Part shown: piece by piece, positions 25,786 to 34,658 of the stretch
Layout of the letters: each line of letters starts with the position of its first letter
Position numbering within the stretch: position 1 is the stretch's first letter
DNA from: Brevibacillus brevis NBRC 100599
GTDB taxonomy: Bacteria; Bacillota; Bacilli; Brevibacillales; Brevibacillaceae
DNA length: 64,000 bases
Reading direction: 5' to 3'
Assembly (NCBI RefSeq): GCF_000010165.1
Contig: NC_012491.1
Location: 1,606,001-1,670,000, forward strand
The notes under the pieces: model-generated
Database searches by the model: none
Seen by the model: only the letters and a program-made list of their open reading frames with translations
What the model was told of the DNA's origin: nothing
Program-made: the position numbers and the translations under genes

Positions 25786-26859
25786 ATGGAGTGTCAGTTA
25801 ACAATTACCCGGACAGAACAGAAAAAAGAGAAACCAGCTTCTGACAAGCTGGGGTTCGGTGTGCATTTTACCGATCATATGTTCACCATGGATTATACTG
25901 AAGGTAAAGGATGGCATGATCCACAAATTGTCCCTTACTCTCCGCTGACATTGGACCCGGCAGCAATGGTGTTCCATTACGGACAAGCTGTGTTTGAGGG
26001 CTTGAAAGCTTATCGCAATCAAGAGGGCAAGGTTCGCTTGTTCCGTCCTGATCAAAACTTCAAGCGTATGAACCGTTCATTGGAGCGTATGAGCATGCCG
26101 CTGATCGACGAGGAATTCATGGTCGAGGCATTGAAACAGCTGGTGGCAGTAGATAAAGAATGGATTCCAACAGAAAGCGGACAGTCTCTCTACATTCGTC
26201 CCTTCGTAATCGCGACAGAGCCATGCTTTGGTGTGCGCGCTTCGCATACGTACAAATTGGTGATCGTTCTTTCTCCAGTTGGAGCGTACTATGCGGGTGG
26301 AATGAAGCCCGTGAAAATTTACGTAGAAAACAACTATGTTCGTGCGGTAAGAGGCGGAACAGGAAATGCAAAAGTGGCGGGCAACTACGCAGGCGGTCTG
26401 AAAGCACAAGTGGAAGCAAAAGAAAAAGGCTATGAGCAAGTGCTGTGGCTGGATGGTGTAGAGAACAAATATATTGAAGAAGTAGGCAGCATGAACGTGT
26501 TCTTCAAGGTAAAAGGGGAAGTGTGGACCCCAGCATTAAACGGTAGCATCTTGGAGGGGATCACGAGAGATTCAACGATCCAATTGCTCAAGGACTGGGG
26601 AATTCCAGTCGTAGAGAAGCGGATTTCCATGGAAGACCTGCATACCGCTTACGTCAATGGTGAGCTGGAAGAAGCATTCGGCACGGGAACAGCAGCTGTT
26701 ATTTCCCCAGTCGGTGATCTGAACTGGAACGGACATCAGATGATCATCAACGGTGAAAAAACAGGGGAACTGACCACGAGACTGTACGACGAGATGACAG
26801 GAATCCAGTACGGTGAGCGTGAAGACAAGTTTGGCTGGTCGGTAAAGGTGACAGAATAG
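25786..26859 (+). CDS. ilvE: branched-chain amino acid aminotransferase
   Basis: This 357-residue fold-type IV PLP enzyme catalyses the last step of valine, leucine and isoleucine synthesis and the first step of their breakdown. The PLP lysine lies in [15 protein letters not shown], and [28 protein letters not shown] and [12 protein letters not shown] are characteristic. The length is normal. ATG 25786 follows AGGGAGATG. It is monocistronic, with a strong terminator after it. Confidence 0.95.
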   Translation: MECQLTITRTEQKKEKPASDKLGFGVHFTDHMFTMDYTEGKGWHDPQIVPYSPLTLDPAAMVFHYGQAVFEGLKAYRNQEGKVRLFRPDQNFKRMNRSLERMSMPLIDEEFMVEALKQLVAVDKEWIPTESGQSLYIRPFVIATEPCFGVRASHTYKLVIVLSPVGAYYAGGMKPVKIYVENNYVRAVRGGTGNAKVAGNYAGGLKAQVEAKEKGYEQVLWLDGVENKYIEEVGSMNVFFKVKGEVWTPALNGSILEGITRDSTIQLLKDWGIPVVEKRISMEDLHTAYVNGELEEAFGTGTAAVISPVGDLNWNGHQMIINGEKTGELTTRLYDEMTGIQYGEREDKFGWSVKVTE

Positions 26860-26877
26860 TCACGCCAGCAAAATAAG

Positions 26878-26920
26878 AGGCATAGCCTTCTCTTTTTCGG
26901 GAGAGGGCTATGCCTTTTTT
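26878..26920 (+). terminator. terminator of ilvE
   Basis: AGGCATAGCC...GGCTATGCCT is followed by TTTTTT. Confidence 0.85.
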
Positions 26921-27008
26921 GAGCTGGAGAAGGAGCACTCAATTTCGCGTGGGTACTGGTAAGTCCAAGTTTTTCACCTCTTGACAGGAGTTGTGTAAAA
27001 TATTACCT

Positions 27009-27027
27009 TTTGTGGTAATACCACAAA
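27009..27027. promoter_or_regulatory. 19-bp palindromic operator of the FadR-like gene
   Basis: TTTGTGGTA A TACCACAAA is a perfect palindrome 37 bp upstream of the GntR-family gene and just downstream of a TTGACA at 26981. It is likely its autoregulatory site; GntR/FadR proteins bind short palindromes of this length. Confidence 0.6.
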
Positions 27028-27063
27028 GATTTGCTGTAGGACCAACAATGCAGGGAGGGAAAC

Positions 27064-27780
27064 ATGACAATGGAGAAAAAAGGGGGAAGGAAGGAACGGT
27101 CGTCGGATCAAATTGAGAAGAAATTAATCAGAGCAATTTTGACCCGAGAGTATCCTGCAGGAAGTACGCTACGGCCGGAACGGGAGTTGGCAGAGTACTA
27201 CGGAGTAGGTCGGCCAACCGTTAGAGAAGCACTGCAACGCTTGGAAAGAGATGGATGGATAACTGTGCGGAAAGGACATCCGGCAATTGTCAACGATTAT
27301 TGGCATCAAGGCAATATCATGACCCTAGTCCATATCATTCAAAACCACGACGATGTTACGGATGAGTTTATTTCGTACTTGCTGGAACTGCGGATATCGT
27401 TGGCGCCTGTTTACATTCGTAACGCGGTTGCTGCTCATCAGCCGAAGGTGGTCGCATTGCTTGCCAATCTCGATCAACTGAAACCTGATGCTGATTCTTA
27501 TGCAGCGTTTGACTGGGAGCTACAGAAAAATCTGACGAGGCTCTCCCCAAATCCTATCTATTTACTGATTGTAAACAGTTTTGATTCCTTTTACCTAAAA
27601 ATGGCACGAAAGTATTTTTCCACCCCGGAACACCGCGAGGCATCTTGGCATTATTACCATGAACTTTTGAACGTCGCTTTACAAGGTGATTACATCGAAG
27701 CAGAGCGTGTAGCCAGAAAGGCAATGGAAAAAAGTTTGGAGCTGTGGAGAAACCGAACCGTGTTGGAACAAGACAAGTGA
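27064..27780 (+). CDS. FadR-like GntR-family regulator
   Basis: This 238-residue protein has an N-terminal winged helix (GSTLRPERELAEYYGVGRPTVREALQRL) that leads into DGWITVRKGHPAIVNDYW, closely following the E. coli FadR layout. The all-helical C-terminus (NPIYLLIVNSFDSFYLKMARKYF) fits an acyl-CoA-sensing FadR_C domain. Most Bacillus FadR proteins are TetR-type, so a GntR-type one is notable. ATG 27064 follows GGGAGGGAA. It is probably cotranscribed with the fatty acid hydroxylase gene 26 bp downstream. Confidence 0.8.
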   Translation: MTMEKKGGRKERSSDQIEKKLIRAILTREYPAGSTLRPERELAEYYGVGRPTVREALQRLERDGWITVRKGHPAIVNDYWHQGNIMTLVHIIQNHDDVTDEFISYLLELRISLAPVYIRNAVAAHQPKVVALLANLDQLKPDADSYAAFDWELQKNLTRLSPNPIYLLIVNSFDSFYLKMARKYFSTPEHREASWHYYHELLNVALQGDYIEAERVARKAMEKSLELWRNRTVLEQDK

Positions 27781-27806
27781 AGGAACACAAGAGGAGGGCG
27801 TTTTTG

Positions 27807-28439
27807 TTGAAGGCAAAGTATCTAAAGGAATTCTTTACGTTTCCGGATATCCTCATCATGAGCATCCTATTTCTGATTAGCTTGTCTATCACTCTTTCTG
27901 AATGGTACGTGTTGAAAACATGGGTGGCACTCGTGGCGGGGATGATTGGATATGCGGCAAGCGAATACTTGTTTCATCGATTTCTCTTTCACCTCAAACC
28001 GCCTCGAAATCCATTTTTTCTCCAAATGTTAAAGCGCCTCCATTACGATCATCACGCCGATCCCAACAACTTGCACCTGCTATTCTTGCCCGTGTGGTAC
28101 AGCTTGCCGCTCATTGCAGGAACCGGAGCCATTTGTTATCTGCTCACTTCCGACGCGATTATCACCAATGCCTTTGTTACAGGCGTGATCGGATTTCTGC
28201 TATTTTATGAATGGACGCATTATATCGCCCACCGCCCGGTTCAACCCATATCTCCATGGGGGCGCTGGATGAAAAAGCTCCATCTATGGCATCACTTCAA
28301 AAACGAACATTATTGGTACGGTGTTACCAGCCCTGTTTTTGACGTCATGCTGGGAACTTACAAGAATGAACAGGATGTCGAGAAAAGCTCGACCGTGAGG
28401 GATCTGGAAAGACGGTGGGACAAAGATGTTGAACTATAA
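27807..28439 (+). CDS. fatty acid hydroxylase-family membrane protein
   Basis: This 210-residue integral membrane protein has the histidine clusters of the sterol desaturase/fatty acid hydroxylase superfamily: EYLFHRFLFH, LHYDHHADPNN, HYIAHRP and LHLWHHFKNEHYW. These bind two irons and hydroxylate or desaturate a lipid chain. The start is assigned to TTG 27807, 8 nt after GAGGAGGG; an ATG-initiated frame at 27744 would overlap the upstream gene by 37 bp. A FadR-like gene precedes it, linking it to fatty acid state. Confidence 0.82.
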   Translation: MKAKYLKEFFTFPDILIMSILFLISLSITLSEWYVLKTWVALVAGMIGYAASEYLFHRFLFHLKPPRNPFFLQMLKRLHYDHHADPNNLHLLFLPVWYSLPLIAGTGAICYLLTSDAIITNAFVTGVIGFLLFYEWTHYIAHRPVQPISPWGRWMKKLHLWHHFKNEHYWYGVTSPVFDVMLGTYKNEQDVEKSSTVRDLERRWDKDVEL

Positions 28440-28457
28440 ATGTTCTTTCATGCACGG

Positions 28458-28484
28458 CCATCCCTTTTTGAGGGATGGTTTTTT
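28458..28484 (+). terminator. terminator after the hydroxylase gene
   Basis: CCATCCC loops to GGGATGG and ends in TTTTTT. Confidence 0.85.
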
Positions 28485-28513
28485 ATCTTCTTAAGTTTTA
28501 GAAGCTATCGCTA

Positions 28514-28748
28514 AACCTCAAGCTAGTGAGAAGAAAAAGCACAGGGCTCGCAGACCTTGACAAAGCCTACCCAGTCGGAACTTAAAAAAGGGGACCACGC
28601 TTGTCGAACACTTCTTCCTCGAGAAACGTCCGCCCGTAGGGTGGCTTTGGCTCGACGGTCCCCTTTTTTAAGTGGAGACGTCCAGTGAATCCCCCCTTGC
28701 GGGCGTGTCAGAGTCGAAGAGACCTGTGCTTTTTCTTCTCCGCCACTA
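28514..28748 (-). repeat. long palindromic repeat, copy B
   Basis: The outer arms GAGAAGAAAAAGCACAGG (28528-28545) and 28723-28740 are exact complements; the inner arms CTTAAAAAAGGGGACC (28581-28596) and 28657-28672 are also exact. On the minus strand it contains a GCCC-GCAA-GGGG hairpin with a GNRA-type loop, as in copies E and F. It lies between the hydroxylase terminator and the promoter of binding protein 1. Confidence 0.78.
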
Positions 28749-28796
28749 TGGTAAGTAAATTCAATAGAGTTATTTTTAACATTCAAAAAAGACATA

Positions 28797-28860
28797 GTAA
28801 AGAAAGTGAAAAGAAAGGTAAAGATAATGAAAAGATTAATAGTGAGAAAATTAGTAATAT
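28797..28860 (+). promoter_or_regulatory. 21-bp repeat-array promoter of binding protein 1
   Basis: GTAAAGAAAGTGAAAA starts at 28797 and GTAAAGATAATGAAAA at 28818 (21 bp apart). A -10 TAATAT lies at 28855-28860, 37 bp after the last repeat starts, one more than at the other sites. Confidence 0.72.
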
Positions 28861-28914
28861 TTAGTCATGTCATATTCATTTCATTCTATCATCCAGAATA
28901 AGGGGGCATTCACA

Positions 28915-30519
28915 GTGAAGAAGAAGCACATGCTACGATCCATTCTCGCCCTGTCTGTCTTGGTTTCCACAGTCTTGACAGGCTGTGGTGGCAGTCAGAC
29001 GTCCAGTGGGACGAATTCCGCGTCCAACTCCAATCAAGCTTCGACTAGCCCCGCGTCTTCATCCGCCGCAGCAGGTGGAGGTGGTACCCTGATTATTGCG
29101 CGCTTGTCCGATGCCAATAATCTGGACCCGCATTTTAGTACCCAGATTAACTCCATGGCGGTGACGCAGCACAAGCTCTATGAAGGTCTGGTCATGATGG
29201 ATCGGAATAGCGAGTACAAACCTCTTTTGGCAAAAGAATGGAAACAAAAAGATGATGTCACCTGGGAGTTCACACTGCGTGACGGTGTTACCTTCCACGA
29301 TGGGGAGCCTTTTAATGCGGAAGCGGTGAAAAAGACGATCGACCGCATCTTGGACAAAGACAATCCGACTCCCAAAGCAAACATGTTTGGCATGATTAAA
29401 GAAGTGAAGGTCATTGACCCACTGAAGGTGGAGATTATTTTACATTATCCGTTCGCAGGGCTCCTGTCCGTTCTGGCTAGTGCCGAGGGTGGCATCATTA
29501 GTCCGAAGGCGATGAAGGAATTTGGCAAAGAGTTGTCCAAGAAACCAGTAGGGACGGGGCCGTTCATCTTTGAATCATGGACACCTGGACAAGAAATCGT
29601 CTTGGTGAGAAACGAGAAGTATTGGGGAAACAAGCCGAAGCTGGAAAAAGTCGTTTTCAAGACCATCCCTGAGGATGCGACACGTGTAGCCATGGTGGAG
29701 ACAGGGGAAGCTCATGTCGCAGAGCAGCTACCGGTCACTGAACTGGAAAGGGTACAGAACTCGCAGAGCATGTCTTTGGGGCGGTTCGAATCATTCGCGG
29801 TTGACCATATCGGGATGAACGTCAAGCAGAAGCCTTTTGACGATGTTCGTGTCCGTCAGGCCATCGCCCATGCGATTGATAAGGAAGCAATTATTAAAGG
29901 GGTCTATAACAATGTCGGAAAAGTAGCCATCTCGTCATTAGGTCCAAAAGTCATCGGCTATAGCCCGAATATTAAAACGCCAGACTACGATTTGAATAAA
30001 GCGAAGCAATTGCTCACCGAAGCAGGCTACGCCAACGGATTCAAGGCAACCATCTATCTCAATGACAACAAGGCGCGGATCAATGTGGCAGAAGTGCTGC
30101 AATCCCAGCTGAAGGGAATCGGGATCGACTTGCAGATTCAAGTGATGGAGTTCGGCGCGTATTTGGAATTGGCGGCAAAAGGGGAAGCGCAAATGTTCAT
30201 TAGTGGCTGGGGCAATGCGACCGGGGATGCCGATTACAACCAGTACAACCTCTTTCACAGCACGTCAGCAGGTGTGCCAGGCAACCATTCCTTCTACAAT
30301 AATCCGAAAGTCGATGCGCTGATCGAGGCGGGGCGTAAGGAAAAAGATCCAGAGAAGCGCAAGGAAATCTACGCAGAGGCGCAGCAAATCGAGATGGAGG
30401 AGGTGCCGTTGTTGCCATTCCGCAGCAGTGAAAACCTCGCAGCCATTGCAAAAAATGTACAGGGTGTGTACATCAGTCCATCCGGGTACATTGACGTGAG
30501 CCAAGTCACAATTCAATAG
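28915..30519 (+). CDS. oligopeptide-type binding lipoprotein, paralog 1
   Basis: This 534-residue extracytoplasmic solute-binding protein of family 5 (DppA/OppA type) feeds a DppBC permease. It has a signal peptide with lipobox LTGC near residue 24, a Ser/Asn-rich linker, ARLSDANNLDPHF, DDVTWEFTLRDGVTFHDGEPFNAEAVK and FDDVRVRQAIAHAIDKEAI. GWGNATGDADYNQYNLFHS lies near residue 440 on the substrate side. GTG 28915 with AGGGGG at 8-nt spacing is chosen over the upstream start. It groups with paralog 2 by the TIYLNDNKAR and EFGAY segments. Confidence 0.88.
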   Translation: MKKKHMLRSILALSVLVSTVLTGCGGSQTSSGTNSASNSNQASTSPASSSAAAGGGGTLIIARLSDANNLDPHFSTQINSMAVTQHKLYEGLVMMDRNSEYKPLLAKEWKQKDDVTWEFTLRDGVTFHDGEPFNAEAVKKTIDRILDKDNPTPKANMFGMIKEVKVIDPLKVEIILHYPFAGLLSVLASAEGGIISPKAMKEFGKELSKKPVGTGPFIFESWTPGQEIVLVRNEKYWGNKPKLEKVVFKTIPEDATRVAMVETGEAHVAEQLPVTELERVQNSQSMSLGRFESFAVDHIGMNVKQKPFDDVRVRQAIAHAIDKEAIIKGVYNNVGKVAISSLGPKVIGYSPNIKTPDYDLNKAKQLLTEAGYANGFKATIYLNDNKARINVAEVLQSQLKGIGIDLQIQVMEFGAYLELAAKGEAQMFISGWGNATGDADYNQYNLFHSTSAGVPGNHSFYNNPKVDALIEAGRKEKDPEKRKEIYAEAQQIEMEEVPLLPFRSSENLAAIAKNVQGVYISPSGYIDVSQVTIQ

Positions 30520-30529
30520 CAGGAGCTAG

Positions 30530-30564
30530 AGACCTTCTCTACCAAATGGAGAGGGTCTTTTTTT
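30530..30564 (+). terminator. terminator of binding protein 1
   Basis: AGACCTTCTCT...AGAGGGTCT is followed by a run of seven T. Confidence 0.82.
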
Positions 30565-30660
30565 AGTAGATAAGAATTTATAAAAATTCATATCGACATG
30601 GAAGACTTTTGCTCTTTGGGTACGAAGGCTTCACCAAAAATCTTGGCGAAGCCAGTATTG

Positions 30661-30886
30661 TGGCTGCGGTGGGGAGAAGAATATTTCCAGTCTAGGCTCC
30701 AGGCTCCGTCCTGCTGAGGGATAAGACTGTCCGCTCCGAAGGGATTTGCGGGGAAACGCAAAAGTGGTAGCCGCTTCGTCGCGCGGGCACGGTTGCGTTT
30801 CTTTTGCCCCAAATCCCGTCTCCGCTTGGTAGGACTCCACAAGTCGCTACGTCTGGAAATATTCTTCTCTGGCGTAACTGATGATC
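30661..30886 (+). repeat. long palindromic repeat, copy C
   Basis: The outer arms AGAAGAATATTTCCAG (30675-30690) and 30853-30868 are exact complements. The inner stems are GGGATTTG (30741-30748) with 30810-30817 and AAACGCAA (30754-30761) with 30793-30800. It carries GACTGTCCGCTCCG, shared with copies E and F. Confidence 0.77.
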
Positions 30887-30894
30887 TTCTTCAA

Positions 30895-31093
30895 TCTTTA
30901 ATGATCTTAGGGACACCGACCGAGACGGAATGCAAAAAGCGAAACACGCTCTTAAGCGTCCACCTCTGAAAAACCTCCTGAATCGTCTACTTTGGACGCG
31001 GTTTCGCTTTTTGCATGGAGTCGTGCAGTCAATCCCCCAAGGGGTGGCCCTAGAATCTGAGCGTTTTCTCCTGTTTCCTCCCCACCACTACAG
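30895..31093 (-). repeat. long palindromic repeat, copy D
   Basis: The inner arms TGCAAAAAGCGAAAC (30931-30945) and 31001-31015 are exact complements, with GCGTCCA/TGGACGC inside (30956-30962, 30993-30999). The right side CTCCCCACCAC mirrors the GTGGGGAG start of copy C. The left outer arm is shorter and weaker than in the other copies. It sits about 10 bp from copy C in the opposite orientation. Confidence 0.72.
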
Positions 31094-31138
31094 CAACATA
31101 TACTCCAAGTCTATTTTTATTGCATGATTCGCATAAAA

Positions 31139-31222
31139 GTAGAAAAAGTGAAAAAAAGAGTAAAGAAAGTGAAAATACAAGTAAAGAGAGTGAAAACACA
31201 GTGACAGAATAGTGGGTAAAAT
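31139..31222 (+). promoter_or_regulatory. 21-bp repeat-array promoter of the 31362 operon
   Basis: Three repeats start at 31139 (GTAGAAAAAGTGAAAA), 31160 (GTAAAGAAAGTGAAAA) and 31181 (GTAAAGAGAGTGAAAA), exactly 21 bp apart. The -10 TAAAAT is at 31217-31222, 36 bp after the last repeat starts. This is the clearest of the six arrays. Confidence 0.8.
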
Positions 31223-31361
31223 GAAATATGCGCGAATGGTCAAAATATTCAAGTACATCTGGCGCAAAAAGCGGTCACGACTGTTTTTTTGACCGCAAGC
31301 AGTCACATCAACATGGATGAAAAACATCGAGACGTTTTTCACAAAAGAGGGGGATAACTAC

Positions 31362-32948
31362 ATGAAAAAGACGCGCTTTTTCCAGACGCTGCTTGCCATG
31401 ACCGTTGCGGTTTCTACAGCGTTGGCAGGCTGCTCACAAGCACCTGAAGCAGGAGGGACTTCCAATTCTTCAGGGCAAACCAATGCTTCATCACCAGCTG
31501 GCAAAGAAGGCGGGACACTCGTCATCGCTCGCTTGTCTGATGCGAACAACCTTGACCCACATTTTCTAACGCAAATCAATTCCGCCGCCATCATTCATCA
31601 CAAGGTATACGAGGGTCTCGTTCGGATGGACAAAGAAAGCAAATATGTAGGCTCACTCGCTTCTGAATGGAAGCAGCTCGATGATGTGACATGGGAATTC
31701 AAGCTCCGCTCTGGTGTGACATTCCACGATGGCACGCCATTCAATGCGGAAGCTGTGAAAAAGACGATTGCACGTGTTCAAGACCCGGCTGTAGGCTCTA
31801 ACCGCGCCAATTTGTTTGAAGCCATTAAGGAAGTAAAGGTCGTGGATGATACAACGGTTCGATTCATCCTGCACTATCCATACGCACCACTCCTGTCTGT
31901 GCTCGCCAGTGCGGAGGGGGGAATTTTGTCACCAAAAGCGATTGAACAGTATGGGAAAGATTTGACCAAGCATCCAACGGGAACAGGGCCTTATAAATTC
32001 GAATCATGGACACCTGGACAAGAAGTCGTCCTGGTGAAAAACGACAGCTATTGGGGCGACAAACCGAAGCTGGATAAAGTCGTCTTCAAGACCGTTCCAG
32101 AGGATACGACCAGACTCGCGATGGTCGAGACAGGAGAGGCGAATGTAGCTGAGCAATTGCCAGTGACAGAAGTTGATCGGGTGAAAAATTCTCCGAGTAT
32201 GACACTTGGCCGTTACCCTGCTTTCGCTAGCGATCATATCGGGATTAACAACTCGAAGAAGCCATTCGATGATGTACGCGTTCGTCAAGCGATTGCACAT
32301 GCGATCGATAAGAAAACCATCCTTCAAGGGGTCTACAACGATGTCGGGACGGTTGCTCATTCCTCCATTACCCCGTCCATGGTTGGTTACAGCCCGAATG
32401 TAAAAGACTTGCCTTACGATCTGGAAAAATCCAAAAAGCTGTTGGTGGAAGCTGGATACGGAAACGGCTTCAAAGCAACCATTTACTTAAATGATAACAA
32501 GGCACGAGTAAGCTTGGCAGAGGTGCTGCAGCAACAGCTGAAACAAATCAATATCGATTTGGAAGTGAAAGTGCTAGAGTTCGGTGCTTATATTGAAGCA
32601 GCCAACAAAGGCGAAACAGAATTGTTCCTCAGCGGTTGGGGAAATGCCACAGGCGATGCAGACTACAACCAATACAATCTGTTCCACACGAAGTCGCAAG
32701 GGGCAGCCGGCAACCATGCTTTCTACAGCAATCCGGAAGTGGACAAGCTGATCGATGAGGGCCGCAAAGAGAAAGACGAAGAAAAACGGAAGCAAATCTA
32801 CGAAAAAGCACAGCAAATCGAAATGGACGAAGCGGCAATGGTACCATATCGCTTCTCAGAAAACCTCGCAGCGATTCAAAAAGGCGTAGAAGGAGTTTGG
32901 ATCAGCCCAGCAGGACACATTGAGATCGACGATGTAACCATGCCATAA
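31362..32948 (+). CDS. oligopeptide-type binding lipoprotein, paralog 2
   Basis: This 528-residue solute-binding lipoprotein has a lipobox LAGC near residue 23 and the same framework as paralog 1: ARLSDANNLDPHF, FDDVRVRQAIAHAIDKKTI, ATIYLNDNKARVSLAEVLQ and GWGNATGDADYNQYNLFHT. ATG 31362 follows AGAGGGGGAT. It is first in an operon with paralog 3 and amidohydrolase 5. This puts a binding protein and a hydrolase on one transcript, which is the best local evidence that uptake and hydrolysis serve the same compounds. Confidence 0.9.
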   Translation: MKKTRFFQTLLAMTVAVSTALAGCSQAPEAGGTSNSSGQTNASSPAGKEGGTLVIARLSDANNLDPHFLTQINSAAIIHHKVYEGLVRMDKESKYVGSLASEWKQLDDVTWEFKLRSGVTFHDGTPFNAEAVKKTIARVQDPAVGSNRANLFEAIKEVKVVDDTTVRFILHYPYAPLLSVLASAEGGILSPKAIEQYGKDLTKHPTGTGPYKFESWTPGQEVVLVKNDSYWGDKPKLDKVVFKTVPEDTTRLAMVETGEANVAEQLPVTEVDRVKNSPSMTLGRYPAFASDHIGINNSKKPFDDVRVRQAIAHAIDKKTILQGVYNDVGTVAHSSITPSMVGYSPNVKDLPYDLEKSKKLLVEAGYGNGFKATIYLNDNKARVSLAEVLQQQLKQINIDLEVKVLEFGAYIEAANKGETELFLSGWGNATGDADYNQYNLFHTKSQGAAGNHAFYSNPEVDKLIDEGRKEKDEEKRKQIYEKAQQIEMDEAAMVPYRFSENLAAIQKGVEGVWISPAGHIEIDDVTMP

Positions 32949-32971
32949 TTTCAGCAAAAAAGTGCTTCACG

Positions 32972-33011
32972 ATCAGCATAGCTTCGTCCATTGGGAACGA
33001 GCTATGCTGAT
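32972..33011 (+). promoter_or_regulatory. hairpin between binding proteins 2 and 3
   Basis: ATCAGCATAGCT (32972-32983) pairs exactly with AGCTATGCTGAT (33000-33011). No T run follows, so it is more likely an mRNA processing or stability hairpin than a terminator. It ends 39 bp before the start of paralog 3. Confidence 0.6.
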
Positions 33012-33049
33012 TGATTATACAAAGAAAGAATAAAATGGGGGCGAGTCTA

Positions 33050-34621
33050 GTGAAAAAACAAAAGATGCTAGGTTCAATGCTGGTAGGTATTCTGAGCGTT
33101 GGCCTCGTGCTTACAGGCTGTTCATCGGGTACAGAGCAAGGTACGGCAGGGACTCCGACTGCGAAGGAAGCTCCGGCAACGGATCAGACGCTGGTGATTG
33201 CACGGCAGTCTGACGCAAACAATCTGGATCCGCACTTTATTTCAGCGATCAATGCAGCGAGTGTGGTCCATCACAATGTGTACGAAGGTCTTGTCCAGCG
33301 AGATGATAACATGGCGTTCAAACCAATGCTAGCCACGGAATGGAAGCAGTTGGACGATGTCAACTGGGAGTTCAAGCTACGTCAGGGAGTCAGCTTCCAC
33401 GATGGTACGCCGTTTAACGCCGAAGCGGTGAAAGCAACATTCGCACGCGTACGCGATGAAAAAGTCGCCTCTCCACGCGCGTCTCAGTTTAAGATGCTTT
33501 CGGAAATAAAAGTAGTGGATGATTACACCGTGCAATTCAAGTTAGCCTACCCGTACTCCCCATTACTGTCGATCCTCGCCAACCACGAAGGCAGCATCAT
33601 CAGCCCAAAAGCAATAGAGCAATATGGCAAGGACCTGAGCAAACATCCCGTCGGTACAGGACCGTTTGTATTCGAATCGTGGACACCTGGCCAAGAGATT
33701 GTACTCGTGAAAAATGACAATTACTGGGGAGAGAAGGTAAAATTCAAGAAGGCCGTCTTCAAAGTCGTACCGGAGGACACGACCCGCGTAGCCATGGTAG
33801 AGACGGGAGAGGCGCACATCGCTGAACCATTGCCGGTAACGGAAATTGACCGCGTCAGTAATTCCCCTCATATGAGCTTGTACCGAACAGAGGGTTTAGG
33901 GACAGATTTCATCGGGTTCAATACCAAGAAGAAGCCGTTTGACGACATCCGTGTTCGTCAGGCGATCAACTATGCGATTGAGACAGATGCGATTATCAAA
34001 GGTGTGTACAACGATGTCGGAACGAAAGCGAATTCAGCAGTGAGTCCGAAGGTTCTAGGATACGATGGGGCGTTAAAAGGATACGAGTTCGATCCGAATA
34101 AGGCGAAGGCCCTGTTAAAAGAAGCAGGCTACCCAGACGGCTTCAAGACAACCTTGTGGACAGGCGATCGCAAGGAACGGATTAATGCTGCGGAAGTCAT
34201 TCAGTCCCAGTTAAAAGGAATCGGCATTGATGTAGAGGTAAAAGTGCTTGAGTATGGAGCTTATTTGGATGCAGAAGACAACGGTGAGACAGAGCTGTTC
34301 ATCAGCGGCTGGGGCAATGCCACTGGAGACGCTGACTACAACCAGTACAATCTGTTCCACTCCAGTTCTTTGGGCAAAGGCGGTAACACAACATTCTACG
34401 TGAATAAAGAAGTGGACAAGCTGATCGAAGAGGGGCGCCGCGAGCAGGATACGGAAAAACGCAAGCAAATTTATGGGAAGGTATTGGAGATTGAAAAGCA
34501 AGAAGCACCAATCGTCCCGATCCGCAATCTTGAACATGTCGCTGCAGTCAGCAAAAACATCAAAGGCTTCTGGATCAGCCCTTCTGGGTATATGATGATC
34601 AAAGGCATTACGATCGAATAA
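33050..34621 (+). CDS. oligopeptide-type binding lipoprotein, paralog 3
   Basis: This 523-residue solute-binding lipoprotein has a lipobox LTGC near residue 22 and the ARQSDANNLDPHF, FDDIRVRQAINYAIETDAI and GWGNATGDADYNQYNLFHS blocks. It groups with paralog 4, sharing SPRAS, GSIISPKAI and GDRKERINAAEVIQSQLKG, where paralogs 1 and 2 have a YLNDNKAR segment. The starting GTG 33050 follows GGGGGCGAG; the frame is open further upstream through the hairpin. Middle gene of its operon. Confidence 0.88.
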   Translation: MKKQKMLGSMLVGILSVGLVLTGCSSGTEQGTAGTPTAKEAPATDQTLVIARQSDANNLDPHFISAINAASVVHHNVYEGLVQRDDNMAFKPMLATEWKQLDDVNWEFKLRQGVSFHDGTPFNAEAVKATFARVRDEKVASPRASQFKMLSEIKVVDDYTVQFKLAYPYSPLLSILANHEGSIISPKAIEQYGKDLSKHPVGTGPFVFESWTPGQEIVLVKNDNYWGEKVKFKKAVFKVVPEDTTRVAMVETGEAHIAEPLPVTEIDRVSNSPHMSLYRTEGLGTDFIGFNTKKKPFDDIRVRQAINYAIETDAIIKGVYNDVGTKANSAVSPKVLGYDGALKGYEFDPNKAKALLKEAGYPDGFKTTLWTGDRKERINAAEVIQSQLKGIGIDVEVKVLEYGAYLDAEDNGETELFISGWGNATGDADYNQYNLFHSSSLGKGGNTTFYVNKEVDKLIEEGRREQDTEKRKQIYGKVLEIEKQEAPIVPIRNLEHVAAVSKNIKGFWISPSGYMMIKGITIE

Positions 34622-34658
34622 CGCAAACATTTAGAGAGAAAAGGATGGGAGACGAAGC

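Noticed and set aside
28514-28748. Palindromic repeat copies as ordinary terminators.
   Set aside because: At copies B, C and E a normal terminator already ends the upstream gene, and the elements are ten times longer than needed.
28523-30842. Open frames inside the palindromic repeats (for example 28523-28795 and 30588-30842, minus strand).
   Set aside because: They lie within inverted-repeat DNA, lack ribosome binding sites, and their sequence follows the palindrome rather than any protein family.
31139-31222. Short direct repeats resembling a minimal CRISPR array.
   Set aside because: The period is 21 bp with no distinct spacers, the units overlap a promoter -10 box, the same arrangement recurs in five other promoters, and no cas genes are present.
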